Below are positions 1 through 6,505 of a stretch of 19,967 nucleotides of DNA, in pieces. Within the stretch, counting starts at the first letter, position 1. Every line of letters begins with the position of its first letter. Both the position numbers and the translations under genes were made by a program. Under the pieces are notes generated by a model, which saw only the letters and a program-made list of their open reading frames with translations, ran no database searches and was not told the origin of the DNA. This DNA comes from CAYLHS01 sp964383535 (lineage in GTDB: Bacteria; Actinomycetota; Acidimicrobiia; Spongiisociales; UBA4744). Where the stretch lies: positions 1 through 19,967 of the forward strand of contig CAYLHS010000039.1 in NCBI GenBank assembly GCA_964383535.1. The letters run 5' to 3'.

Positions 1-224
1 ACCCGCATGTTCGTGGCGACGGCCGACACGGACAGGGCCGTGGCGAGCGTGACGAGATTCGAAATGACGACGATGACGAGCGCGCCGGTCAGCCCGACAC
101 TGCCCACGACCCATCCCGTTCTGAGATACAGAATCACGCCGAGGATGGTCAGCACCGACGGCGTGAACACTCCTATGAACGTCCCCAGCTTCTCGTCTCG
201 CGGCCGGTCGGTCTTGGGCTGCAT
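1..224 (-). CDS. SLC12-type cation-chloride cotransporter / permease, N-terminal fragment
   Basis: Partial gene: the ATG is at 224 and the frame runs off the left edge after 74 codons. The visible protein has a short charged N-terminus (MQPKTDRPRDEKLG) followed by GTFIGVFTPSVLTILGVILY, then LRTGWVVGSVG, a second hydrophobic stretch, and LSVSAVATNMR. The order G-T-F-x-G-V-x-x-P-x-x-L-x-I-L-G-V-I-L-x-L-R followed by a L-S-x-S-A-x-A-T-N segment is the start of the SLC12/amino-acid permease (APC) fold, matching bacterial cation-chloride cotransporter-like proteins. It would sit in the cytoplasmic membrane; the transported ion or solute cannot be told from this piece. No good Shine-Dalgarno is seen (GAGG is only 2-3 nt from the ATG). 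Confidence 0.8.
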   Translation of the reverse strand, partial: MQPKTDRPRDEKLGTFIGVFTPSVLTILGVILYLRTGWVVGSVGLTGALVIVVISNLVTLATALSVSAVATNMR

Positions 225-230
225 ACCTCG

Positions 231-256
231 GTACCGTCAGGGTACGGTCAGGCTAG
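231..256 (-). promoter_or_regulatory. Tandem 11-bp repeat and possible -10 box upstream of the SLC12-like gene
   Basis: GTACCGTCAGG (231-241) is followed at once by GTACGGTCAGG (242-252), a 10/11 match with an 11-bp period, close to one helical turn. The same stretch contains the inverted pair ACCGT/ACGGT (233-237 and 244-248). On the minus strand a TAGCCT hexamer (251-256 complement) precedes it and could be a -10 box about 27-32 nt upstream of the ATG at 224. The arrangement resembles a small operator at a transcription start. No regulator for it is visible in the window. Confidence 0.3.
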
Positions 257-288
257 TGCTCCGACCATCGAGGACTGCTCGAGAACGA

Positions 289-308
289 CCGCATGACACC
301 GGATGCGG
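289..308 (-). terminator. Weak hairpin downstream of the DAO-family gene
   Basis: CCGCAT (289-294) and ATGCGG (303-308) form a 6-bp stem with an 8-nt loop in the 113-bp gap between the DAO-family stop codon (338) and the SLC12-like start (224). There is no T-run on either strand, so a terminator role is only a possibility. Nothing coding is seen in the rest of this gap. Confidence 0.2.
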
Positions 309-337
309 CATGAAGGGCAGTTCGACCCGGTCGGGAC

Positions 338-1657
338 TCACAGCTGGCCGGTGTCGACAACCGACGAGAGATACGCGGGATCGTCGAATCGCTCGAGTCG
401 GAACGCGTCGGCATGATCGGGAACCTGCGAACCGGTCACGTGCAGCGCGACCAGTTCCGCGGCGGCCTGCGATGCCATGATCCCGTACCCGGACAGGGCG
501 CCCAGCACGAACGCGCCAGGGGTTCGGAGTGGGCCGATGATCGGGAGGTTCTCGGGGGTCCGCAGGTAGTAGCCACCATCGACGAACGTCTGGGGAGGCC
601 GATCGACGTACGGGGCGAGCGCGGGGATCATCGAACTCAGTCCCCTGAGCACCACTTCGGGGTACATCGAGTCCACGGGGATCGGGAATGTCGGGCGCAT
701 GACTCTGGTCTTGTACTCCCAGAGTCCCAGTACCCACGGCGAGTCGGGACCCCCCTCCGGGCGAAGGTGCGCGCCGCCCGGCAGCGACTCCAGGAGCGCG
801 GGATCGATGCTGCGGAGCGCGGCCCGCTCGTCGTCGCCCCAGGCGAGCTCCTGGGGGTCGTCCCAGATCATGAGCGGCGCGTCCCGAGGAACGACGCCAA
901 GGTGATCCTTGAACGCGAGCTTCAGATGCAGCTCGGCGTACACGGGCAGTGACTCCCCGATGAGACCGACGGCGTGCTCGATCAGCGGACCGGCCGCGAT
1001 GACGACGCGAGGCGTTTCGATACGGTCACCGTCGTCCAGATCGACTGCCGTGACGCCATGGTGATCACGCTGCACGCCAACGACTGAGCGACGCACCAGC
1101 GTCGCCCCGGCCGATCGCGCACCGTCGAGCAGTCTCGTCCCCAGTTGCTGTGCATCGAGCCAGCCGGCCTTGCGGACATGGAGTGCTCCGACGATGTACC
1201 GGCTCGCCACAGGGAACAGCCTTCCGATGAGATCGGGGTCCGTGATCAGATCGGCGCCTGTCTGGACGCGACCCCACTCGCGAGCCGCCTCACATGGCGG
1301 AGTCGTCGACAGCGGCCCGTGGAGCCGGAGCCGTCCAGCGCCCGCCTGTGACACGTCATGTGCGTGACGCTCGAATTGGTCGAGGTGGTCGTCGGACGCC
1401 GTGAAGTAGACGTACCCGCGACGAGTCAGCGGAACGTGGAGCTCCTCGAGGAGATCGATCGATCGATCGACGAGCGCCACCATCGCCGGCTGTGGCCACC
1501 AATTGCGGAAACACTCGGTCGACTTGTCGCTCGTCAGTGACAGCGGCGGGCGGGGATCGCACAGCACCACGTCGTGAACCCCGTGGCGGACGGCGAGGTG
1601 ATAAGCGGCGCTCACACCCGCGATACCCGCGCCCACGATCACGACCTCGGCCTTCAC
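338..1657 (-). CDS. FAD-dependent oxidoreductase, DAO family
   Basis: A 439-aa flavoprotein starting with GTG at 1657. The N-terminus MKAEVVIVGAGIAGVSAAYH holds the FAD-binding GxGxxG (residues 9-14), with an acidic residue ending the second strand (Asp34 in VVLCDPRPP). The C-terminus has YYLRTPENLPIIGPL followed by GAFVLGALSGYGIMASQAAA, the second FAD-binding block of the DAO superfamily (sarcosine, glycine and D-amino-acid oxidases/dehydrogenases). Length fits the family. No signal peptide is seen, so it is probably cytoplasmic. It likely oxidises a secondary or primary amine; the substrate is unknown. It lies back to back with the alanine-dehydrogenase-like/CoA-transferase pair, which suggests amino-acid breakdown. 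A TACTGT box (complement of 1663-1668) is 5 nt before the GTG, so the mRNA may be leaderless. Confidence 0.85.
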   Translation of the reverse strand: MKAEVVIVGAGIAGVSAAYHLAVRHGVHDVVLCDPRPPLSLTSDKSTECFRNWWPQPAMVALVDRSIDLLEELHVPLTRRGYVYFTASDDHLDQFERHAHDVSQAGAGRLRLHGPLSTTPPCEAAREWGRVQTGADLITDPDLIGRLFPVASRYIVGALHVRKAGWLDAQQLGTRLLDGARSAGATLVRRSVVGVQRDHHGVTAVDLDDGDRIETPRVVIAAGPLIEHAVGLIGESLPVYAELHLKLAFKDHLGVVPRDAPLMIWDDPQELAWGDDERAALRSIDPALLESLPGGAHLRPEGGPDSPWVLGLWEYKTRVMRPTFPIPVDSMYPEVVLRGLSSMIPALAPYVDRPPQTFVDGGYYLRTPENLPIIGPLRTPGAFVLGALSGYGIMASQAAAELVALHVTGSQVPDHADAFRLERFDDPAYLSSVVDTGQL

Positions 1658-1731
1658 CCACCCACAGTACCCAACGGCCGAGGCCCCTCGCCACGGTTCT
1701 AGTCTTGAAGTGGCACATCACGGGAGTTCTC
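1658..1731. promoter_or_regulatory. Divergent promoter region, DAO gene / alanine-dehydrogenase-like gene
   Basis: This 74-bp gap separates two divergent starts. On the minus strand TACTGT (1663-1668 complement) is placed for a leaderless transcript of the DAO gene. On the plus strand TAGTCT (1700-1705) is a candidate -10 box for the Ald-like gene, whose ATG at 1732 is preceded by GGGAG (1722-1726) as ribosome binding site. No clear -35 boxes and no strong inverted repeat are seen. Confidence 0.35.
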
Positions 1732-2862
1732 ATGATCATCGGAGTTCCGAAAGAGTCGACCCGCTACGAACATCGAGTCGGACTCACACCCGACGCGGCT
1801 GCTCACCTCGTTCGCCTCGGACACACAGTTGTGGTGCAGAAGGATGCCGGCCTCGATGCACGATTCACCAACAACGAGTACGAGCTCGCCGGCGCCAAGA
1901 TCGTCTACAGCGCCGAAGAGGCCTACAAGCGAGCGGATCTCGTCACCCGAATCGGCGCCTTGACCGTCGCAGACGTCGATCTGCTCAATCCGGGCTCAAC
2001 CGTTTGCAGCTTTCACCACCTGGCCGTTGCCCCGAAAGCACTGATACAGGGCCTCGCCGCACAGGAGATCACGACCATCTCATACGAGCTGATCGAGGAC
2101 GACGCCGGCCTGCGGCCCATCCTCACGCCGTTCAGCGAAATGGCCGGCATGCTCGCCGTCCAACTCGCAGCCCACTATCTGCGAAGCGACGCAGGTGGCA
2201 AGGGCACGCTGCTCGGCAACGTGCCCGGAATCACCCCACCAACCGTCATCGTGCTGGGTGCCGGCATCGCCGGTCAGACTGCAGCGCGCCACGCCCATGC
2301 GTCAGGCGCCCATGTCACCGTGATCGATTCCGACATGGTGAACCTCCGGACTGTCGCGATGCTGAGCCACGGACAGATCGCGACCGCCAACGCGAACCTC
2401 GAACCCCTCGAGAAGCACACGGCCAGGGCGGACGTGCTGATCGGCGCCGTGCTCATCCCCGGATCCCGCGCCCCCATCCTCGTCACGAGAGACATGGTTC
2501 GCGGAATGCGAAGCGGAAGCGTCATCATCGACCTCTCCATCGACCTAGGCGGCTGCGTCGAGACGTCCCGGCCGACGACGCTCGACCAGCCGACGTTCGT
2601 CGTCGATGACGTCGTCCACTATTGCGTACCGAACGCGACGGCCAGCGTCGCTCGCACGGCATCCAAGGTACTCGCGAGGGCAGTACTCCCCCAGCTCGAG
2701 TCGCTGGCGAACAACGGGGTCCGGAGCGCCGCGATCCTGGACCGCAACCTCGCCGCCGGATTCGTGTCCTACCGGGGAACCATGACGCACCCGCAAGTGG
2801 CCGCAGCGCATGGCCTCGAGGCGCACGACCTGAGAGCGCTGATGGGAAAAGAGGACGCATGA
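1732..2862 (+). CDS. Alanine dehydrogenase / NAD(P) transhydrogenase-alpha-like protein, catalytic lysine missing
   Basis: A 376-aa protein. The ATG at 1732 was chosen because GGGAG lies 5 nt upstream and the family N-terminus MIIGVPKEST starts there. N-terminal AlaDh/PNT domain about 1-135; NAD-binding Rossmann domain with VIVLGAGIAGQTAAR around residue 172-186 and acidic residues VIDSD at 197-201. Compared from memory with Mycobacterium tuberculosis alanine dehydrogenase, substrate Arg15, His96 (FHHLAV) and Asp271 (SIDLGGC) are kept. The KVKEP segment carrying the catalytic lysine is replaced by RIGAL, putting Gly at position 75. It is therefore a family member of uncertain activity, not a safe alanine dehydrogenase call. 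Its stop overlaps the next start (ATGA), coupling it to the CoA-transferase. Confidence 0.85.
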   Translation: MIIGVPKESTRYEHRVGLTPDAAAHLVRLGHTVVVQKDAGLDARFTNNEYELAGAKIVYSAEEAYKRADLVTRIGALTVADVDLLNPGSTVCSFHHLAVAPKALIQGLAAQEITTISYELIEDDAGLRPILTPFSEMAGMLAVQLAAHYLRSDAGGKGTLLGNVPGITPPTVIVLGAGIAGQTAARHAHASGAHVTVIDSDMVNLRTVAMLSHGQIATANANLEPLEKHTARADVLIGAVLIPGSRAPILVTRDMVRGMRSGSVIIDLSIDLGGCVETSRPTTLDQPTFVVDDVVHYCVPNATASVARTASKVLARAVLPQLESLANNGVRSAAILDRNLAAGFVSYRGTMTHPQVAAAHGLEAHDLRALMGKEDA

Positions 2863-4157
2863 ACTGGCTCGACGACTACCGCTCCAAGCTCCAGACCCCA
2901 CAGCAAGCGGTCCACCAGATCAAGAGCGGAGACCGTGTCTACTACGGGGGCAACGCGGCGATCCCACGAGCGCTCGTCCGCGCCCTCGCAGAGCGAGCGG
3001 ACGAGCTGCGGGACGTCCAGCTGAATCACGTGCTGCTGGTCGGTGACGATCCCCTCTCCGACCCGGCCATGGCACCGCACTTCAGACACAACTCGCTGTT
3101 CGTGGGACCCGCCGATCGGACGGCGGTGAACGACGGCAGAGCAGACTACGTGCCGATCTTCCTCCACCAGATCCCACGCCTCTTCCAAGAGGGTGTCGTA
3201 CCCCTCGATGTCGCCATGCTGATGGTGTCGCCCCCTGATGAGCACGGGTTCATGAGCCTCGGCGTCGAGACGCTGGCATCACAAGCCGCCTACCAGTCAG
3301 CCAAGAAGGTCATCGTCCAGATCAACACCAAGATGCCACGGATCCTCGGCGACTCGTTCCTTCACGTGGGACGCGTCGACACGATCGTCGAACATTCCGA
3401 GGAGCTGCCGAAGCTCGTACCGAAACCGGCGACCGACGTGGAACGCCAGATCGCCGCTCACGTGCTCGACCTGATCCCACGCGGTTCCACCGTGCAGATG
3501 GGCATCGGCGGGATTCCCGACTCCGTGTACGAGTCGATGGAAGGGGATCTCCAACTCGGCATCCATACCGAGATGCTCTCGGACGGCGCGATGCGGGCGA
3601 TCGAGCGAGGGGTCGTCACCGGCACCCACAAGACGCTTCATCCTGGGAAGGTCGTCATCACGTTCGCCATGGGCAGTGAGGAGCTCTACGACTTCCTCGA
3701 CAACAACCCGCTCATCGAGGCACACCCTGTCGATCACACAAACGACCCCTTCGTCGTCGCGCAGAACGACAATATGGTCGCGATCAACTCGGCGATCGAA
3801 CTCGATCTGACCGGGCAGGTGTGCTCCGACTCGATTGGCCCCTATATCTACTCCGGGTTCGGCGGACAGGTCGACTTCATCCGTGGTGCGGCCAAGTCGA
3901 ACGGTGGTCGCCCGATCATCGCACTGCCGGCAACGGCGAAAGGCGGAACGCTCTCACGAGTCGTCCCGTTCCTCAAGCAGGGGGCGGGAGTGGTGACGAG
4001 CCGAGCCGATGTCCACTACGTGGTCACCGAGTTCGGCGTCGCCAACCTGTTCGGCAAGAACCTGCGTGAACGGGCAGAGGCGTTGATCTCCATCGCCGCC
4101 CCCCAGTTCCACGACGAACTCGAAGAGGCTGCGAAGCGACGCAAGCTACTGCCGTAG
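2859..4157 (+). CDS. Acetyl-CoA hydrolase / 4-hydroxybutyrate-type CoA-transferase family protein
   Basis: A 432-aa protein starting at the ATG that overlaps the previous stop (ATGA, 2859-2862). It has the two-half class I CoA-transferase architecture. Motifs seen: IPRGSTVQMGIGGIPDSV in the middle; GIHTEMLSDG containing the presumed thioester-forming Glu238; GGQVDFIRGA and later IIALPATAKGGTLSRVVP, VVTEFGVANL and LRERAEALISIAAP, all typical of the C-terminal half. It should move CoA between an acyl-CoA and a carboxylate (acetate, butyrate, succinate or 4-hydroxybutyrate are usual) or hydrolyse acetyl-CoA. Cytoplasmic. Coupling to the Ald-like gene and divergence from an amine oxidase suggest activation or release of a carboxylic acid in amino- or hydroxy-acid breakdown; the substrate is not readable. 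Confidence 0.9.
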   Translation: MNWLDDYRSKLQTPQQAVHQIKSGDRVYYGGNAAIPRALVRALAERADELRDVQLNHVLLVGDDPLSDPAMAPHFRHNSLFVGPADRTAVNDGRADYVPIFLHQIPRLFQEGVVPLDVAMLMVSPPDEHGFMSLGVETLASQAAYQSAKKVIVQINTKMPRILGDSFLHVGRVDTIVEHSEELPKLVPKPATDVERQIAAHVLDLIPRGSTVQMGIGGIPDSVYESMEGDLQLGIHTEMLSDGAMRAIERGVVTGTHKTLHPGKVVITFAMGSEELYDFLDNNPLIEAHPVDHTNDPFVVAQNDNMVAINSAIELDLTGQVCSDSIGPYIYSGFGGQVDFIRGAAKSNGGRPIIALPATAKGGTLSRVVPFLKQGAGVVTSRADVHYVVTEFGVANLFGKNLRERAEALISIAAPQFHDELEEAAKRRKLLP

Positions 4158-4179
4158 GGCCGATCCGACCCCACGGCAG
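4149..4179. terminator. Hairpin between convergent CoA-transferase and YceI genes
   Basis: CTGCCGT (4149-4155) pairs perfectly with ACGGCAG (4173-4179). After one A/C mismatch, GGG (4157-4159) can pair with CCC (4169-4171), leaving a 9-nt loop. The stem begins inside the last codons of the CoA-transferase gene and fills the 27-bp gap before the converging YceI gene, a position suited to a bidirectional terminator. There is no T-run on either side. Confidence 0.45.
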
Positions 4180-4184
4180 CGGAC

Positions 4185-4730
4185 TCACCGTTTCACGGCT
4201 TGGATCTCGAGTTCGATGGTGACCTCTCTGCCGACCAGCACCCCACCGCCTGGCAGCGGCACGTTCCAGGTCAGGCCCCAGTCCTCGCGGTTGATGGTCG
4301 TCGAGGCGGTGAACGCTGCCCGCGTCCCTCCCCACGGATCGGCCACCTCTCCCTCGAACATCGCAGCCAACGTCACCTGTCGAGTGGCGTCGCGGATCGT
4401 GAGATCTCCCTCGATCTCGTAGTTCCCTGCTCCGAGATCCTCGATGGAGGTGGACCGGAACGTCAGTTGCGGGAACCGTTCGACATCGAGGAAATCGGCG
4501 CTCATGATATGGGCATCGCGGTCTGGTGCGCCGGTCTTGAAGCTCGCAGCATCAATCGCCACTTCGACCGAGCCGTCCCCAACAGGCTCGGCGATCGTGA
4601 TCGTCCCGTCGAAGGTTCCGAAGCTTCCGCGAACCTTGCTGACCATCAGATGCCGGGCCACGAACCCGATCTCACTATGGGCCGGATCGATTGACCACGT
4701 CCCGACCTCTGGAAGAGTGAGTGTCTTCAT
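4185..4730 (-). CDS. YceI family protein
   Basis: A 181-aa protein. The ATG at 4730 was chosen over upstream in-frame codons because AGGAGG lies 7 nt before it. N-terminus GTWSIDPAHSEIGFVARHLM, then VRGSFGTFDGTI, ADFLDVERFPQLTFRST, YEIEGDLTIRDATRQVTL and a terminal INREDWGL block: the full YceI lipocalin-like beta-barrel, known to bind polyisoprenoid-type lipids. There is no signal peptide, unlike proteobacterial YceI, so a cytoplasmic form is expected, as is common in Actinomycetota. It is divergent from a MarR regulator and its promoter overlaps a perfect inverted repeat, so it is very probably that regulator's target. The physiological ligand is unknown. Confidence 0.9.
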   Translation of the reverse strand: MKTLTLPEVGTWSIDPAHSEIGFVARHLMVSKVRGSFGTFDGTITIAEPVGDGSVEVAIDAASFKTGAPDRDAHIMSADFLDVERFPQLTFRSTSIEDLGAGNYEIEGDLTIRDATRQVTLAAMFEGEVADPWGGTRAAFTASTTINREDWGLTWNVPLPGGGVLVGREVTIELEIQAVKR

Positions 4731-4761
4731 CCGAGTACCTCCTCTCGATGCCAGACGGATG

Positions 4762-4798
4762 TATACCTGACATCGCAGTAGTTGATCCGTCAGGTATA
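4762..4798. promoter_or_regulatory. Inverted repeat in the YceI leader/promoter (TATACCTGAC / GTCAGGTATA)
   Basis: Perfect 10-bp arms TATACCTGAC (4762-4771) and GTCAGGTATA (4789-4798) are separated by 17 nt. The right arm overlaps the -10 box of the minus-strand YceI promoter and the left arm lies in its leader, 32-41 nt before the ATG. It could be a second operator, two spaced half-sites for one protein, or a stem in the YceI mRNA leader. Confidence 0.6.
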
Positions 4799-4823
4799 TT
4801 ACCGGCATTAGTTGAGTTGTCAA
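4796..4823 (-). promoter_or_regulatory. Promoter of the YceI gene
   Basis: On the minus strand TTGACA (complement of 4818-4823), a 16-nt spacer and TAATAT (complement of 4796-4801) give a near-consensus vegetative promoter pointing at the YceI gene. The -35 box lies inside the 4805-4830 palindrome, so a protein bound there would block it directly. Confidence 0.65.
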
Positions 4824-4830
4824 CTAATGC
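4805..4830. promoter_or_regulatory. Probable MarR operator (perfect 11-bp inverted repeat)
   Basis: GCATTAGTTGA (4805-4815) and TCAACTAATGC (4820-4830) are perfect complements around a 4-nt centre GTTG. A 20-odd-bp palindrome in the divergent gap of a MarR gene is the usual MarR operator arrangement. It covers the -35 box of the YceI promoter and, on the plus strand, TTGAGT (4812-4817) which with TAAAGT (4835-4840) at 17 nt makes a plausible promoter for the MarR gene. Binding would repress both. Confidence 0.7.
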
Positions 4831-4847
4831 GATGTAAAGTGATATCC

Positions 4848-5327
4848 ATGAGTGAGCCGGCGACGCCTCCACCCCAACTCGATCGATCGACAGATGGGCG
4901 AGTTGTCGAGTTCGGCGCCGCACTGGGAGCGCTCACTCGCCTCGGCCAGCTACTCGACCGCAACCTGCGCGACGCTGTCGGAATCTCACAGGGATCGTTC
5001 GAGGCGCTGCTACGCATCGAACGATCGGGCGGGTTCATGGCCATGGGCACGCTCGCAGATCAGATCCTGTTCACTTCCGGAGGCGTGACGAGACTCGTCG
5101 ATCGACTGACCGCGGAAGGTCTCGCCGAGCGCCGCCCATGCCCGACAGATCGCCGCATTCAGTACGTCGCCATCACCGATGCGGGGCGGCGGAAGCTGAG
5201 GGATGCACTCGATGTCCACGTTGAAGACCTCGAGAGGGAGTACTTCGGAAGGATGTCGGACCACGAACGGCGGGTCCTGGCGGACGTGCTCGGACGTCTG
5301 CGAGCATCCGACCAAGCCTGCTCCTGA
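4848..5327 (+). CDS. MarR family transcriptional regulator
   Basis: A 159-aa winged-helix protein. The core runs from about residue 45 to 115: SQGSFEALLRIERSGG, MGTLADQILFTSGGVTRLVD (recognition helix), and the wing GLAERRPCPTDRRIQYVAIT with the characteristic D-x-R, followed by DAGRRKL. Long terminal helices for dimerisation flank it. The ATG at 4848 was chosen because earlier in-frame starts (TTG 4812, ATG 4827) lie inside the operator. There is no strong ribosome site, and the candidate -10 TAAAGT ends 7 nt upstream, so translation may be leaderless. Expected to repress itself and the divergent YceI gene; the inducing ligand is unknown. Confidence 0.9.
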   Translation: MSEPATPPPQLDRSTDGRVVEFGAALGALTRLGQLLDRNLRDAVGISQGSFEALLRIERSGGFMAMGTLADQILFTSGGVTRLVDRLTAEGLAERRPCPTDRRIQYVAITDAGRRKLRDALDVHVEDLEREYFGRMSDHERRVLADVLGRLRASDQACS

Positions 5328-5410
5328 CGGACTGGGTTACGCACACCAGACCACACGAGGGGCTCGGGTCAAGTAGCGTGCGGGAGGGGATCCGAACAGA
5401 GGAGGTACAC

Positions 5411-5770
5411 ATGCCACGTCCCGTCCACTTCGAGATTCACGGCCCCGATCCGGAGGCGGGAAGTGCGTTCTACCGTTCCGTGTTCGGCTGGACGATCGAG
5501 CGGTGGGGTGGGGTTCCGTACTGGCTCGCGACGACCGGAGAAGGGCCTGGGATCGACGGCGCGCTCGCACCGGTGCAGGATCACGGCCAGAAGGTCGTCC
5601 TCACGATGGAGGTCGACGATCTGGCCGATGCCGTCAGGCGCGTCCGAGACGCTGGTGGAACCATCGCGGTCGAGTCGTCACCCATCCCTGGCGTCGGCAC
5701 CCTGGCGCAAGCATTCGATCCGAACGGTGTCATGTTCGCCATGCTCGAACCACCGACGAACGAGCAGTAG
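5411..5770 (+). CDS. VOC family (glyoxalase/bleomycin-resistance fold) protein
   Basis: A 119-aa protein with AGGAGG 6-7 nt before the ATG. MPRPVHFEIHGPDPEAGSAF, YRSVFGWTIERWGG, MEVDDLADAVRRVRDAGGTI and FDPNGVMFAMLEPP are the beta-alpha-beta-beta-beta halves and the closing D-P-x-G-x-x-F-x-x-x-E motif of the vicinal-oxygen-chelate superfamily. It resembles short actinobacterial VOC proteins of unknown substrate. It lies 18 nt upstream of lutA on the same strand and may be co-transcribed with it, though lutA seems to have its own promoter. No specific reaction can be assigned. Confidence 0.85.
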   Translation: MPRPVHFEIHGPDPEAGSAFYRSVFGWTIERWGGVPYWLATTGEGPGIDGALAPVQDHGQKVVLTMEVDDLADAVRRVRDAGGTIAVESSPIPGVGTLAQAFDPNGVMFAMLEPPTNEQ

Positions 5771-5775
5771 TCGAG

Positions 5776-5781
5776 TAACGT
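5776..5781 (+). promoter_or_regulatory. Candidate -10 box for leaderless lutA mRNA
   Basis: TAACGT ends 7 nt before the lutA ATG, the spacing of actinobacterial leaderless promoters, and lutA has no Shine-Dalgarno sequence. No good -35 hexamer is visible. Confidence 0.35.
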
Positions 5782-5788
5782 CGCACCG

Positions 5789-6505
5789 ATGGCGCAGTTG
5801 TTTGTCACCTGTCTCGTAGATGCGTTCGCACCGTCCGTCGGTGAAGCTGTCGTCGACCTCCTCGAAGGTGCAGGTGTCCCCGTCGAGTTCCCGGCGGATC
5901 AGACGTGCTGCGGTCAACCGGCCTTCAACGCCGGCTTCGATCACGAGGCCCGACGAATGGCCGTCCACACCATCCGCGTCCTCGACGCAACTGAAGGACC
6001 GATCATCGTGCCTTCAGGGTCGTGTGCGGACATGATCATCCACCACATTCCTGAACTCGTCGCGGACGATCCCGATCTGCACGACGCTGCCACCAGAGTC
6101 GCAACACGGACGCGCGAGCTTGCAACGTTCCTCGTCGAGGACCTGGACATCGAGAGCACCGGCGCGACGGGGGAGGGATCCTGCACCGTGCATCATTCGT
6201 GCCACGGCCTTCGCAACCTGGGTATCAAGGACCAGCCAGAACACCTCATCGACGCCGTCGACGGGCTCCAACGGGTTGAGCTCCAGGGCGCCACCGAGTG
6301 CTGCGGGTTCGGAGGTCTCTTCGCGATCGAGATGCCCGATGTCTCTGCGGCAATGCTCGACAGGAAGCTCGACGCGATCGAGGCGACAGGAGCAGACGTC
6401 GTGGTCGGCGGAGACATCTCCTGTCTCATGCATATCGCCGGCGGGCTCCACCGCCGTGGCAGTGCCGTCGAGGCACGTCACATCGCGGAGGTCCTCCGTC
6501 CATGA
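5789..6505 (+). CDS. lutA: LutA, lactate utilisation Fe-S oxidoreductase subunit
   Basis: A 238-aa protein, the normal LutA/YkgE length. It holds two cysteine-rich CCG domains: TCCGQPAFNAGF (CCG at 40-42) with SGSCADM (Cys79), and VHHSCHGLRNLG (Cys138) with TECCGFGGLFAIE (CCG at 171-173) and DISCLMH (Cys212). In Bacillus and related bacteria LutA, LutB and LutC together oxidise L-lactate to pyruvate; this subunit resembles the heterodisulfide-reductase/glycolate-oxidase iron-sulfur subunits. The start ATG lacks a ribosome site and is preceded by a candidate -10 box. The stop overlaps the lutB start (ATGA), so the two are translationally coupled. Confidence 0.92.
   Translation: MAQLFVTCLVDAFAPSVGEAVVDLLEGAGVPVEFPADQTCCGQPAFNAGFDHEARRMAVHTIRVLDATEGPIIVPSGSCADMIIHHIPELVADDPDLHDAATRVATRTRELATFLVEDLDIESTGATGEGSCTVHHSCHGLRNLGIKDQPEHLIDAVDGLQRVELQGATECCGFGGLFAIEMPDVSAAMLDRKLDAIEATGADVVVGGDISCLMHIAGGLHRRGSAVEARHIAEVLRP

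Noticed and set aside
7..480. Plus-strand 157-codon frame at the left end
   Set aside because: It is the antisense of the SLC12-like gene, continuing into the intergenic gap and the DAO gene, and has no recognisable domain.
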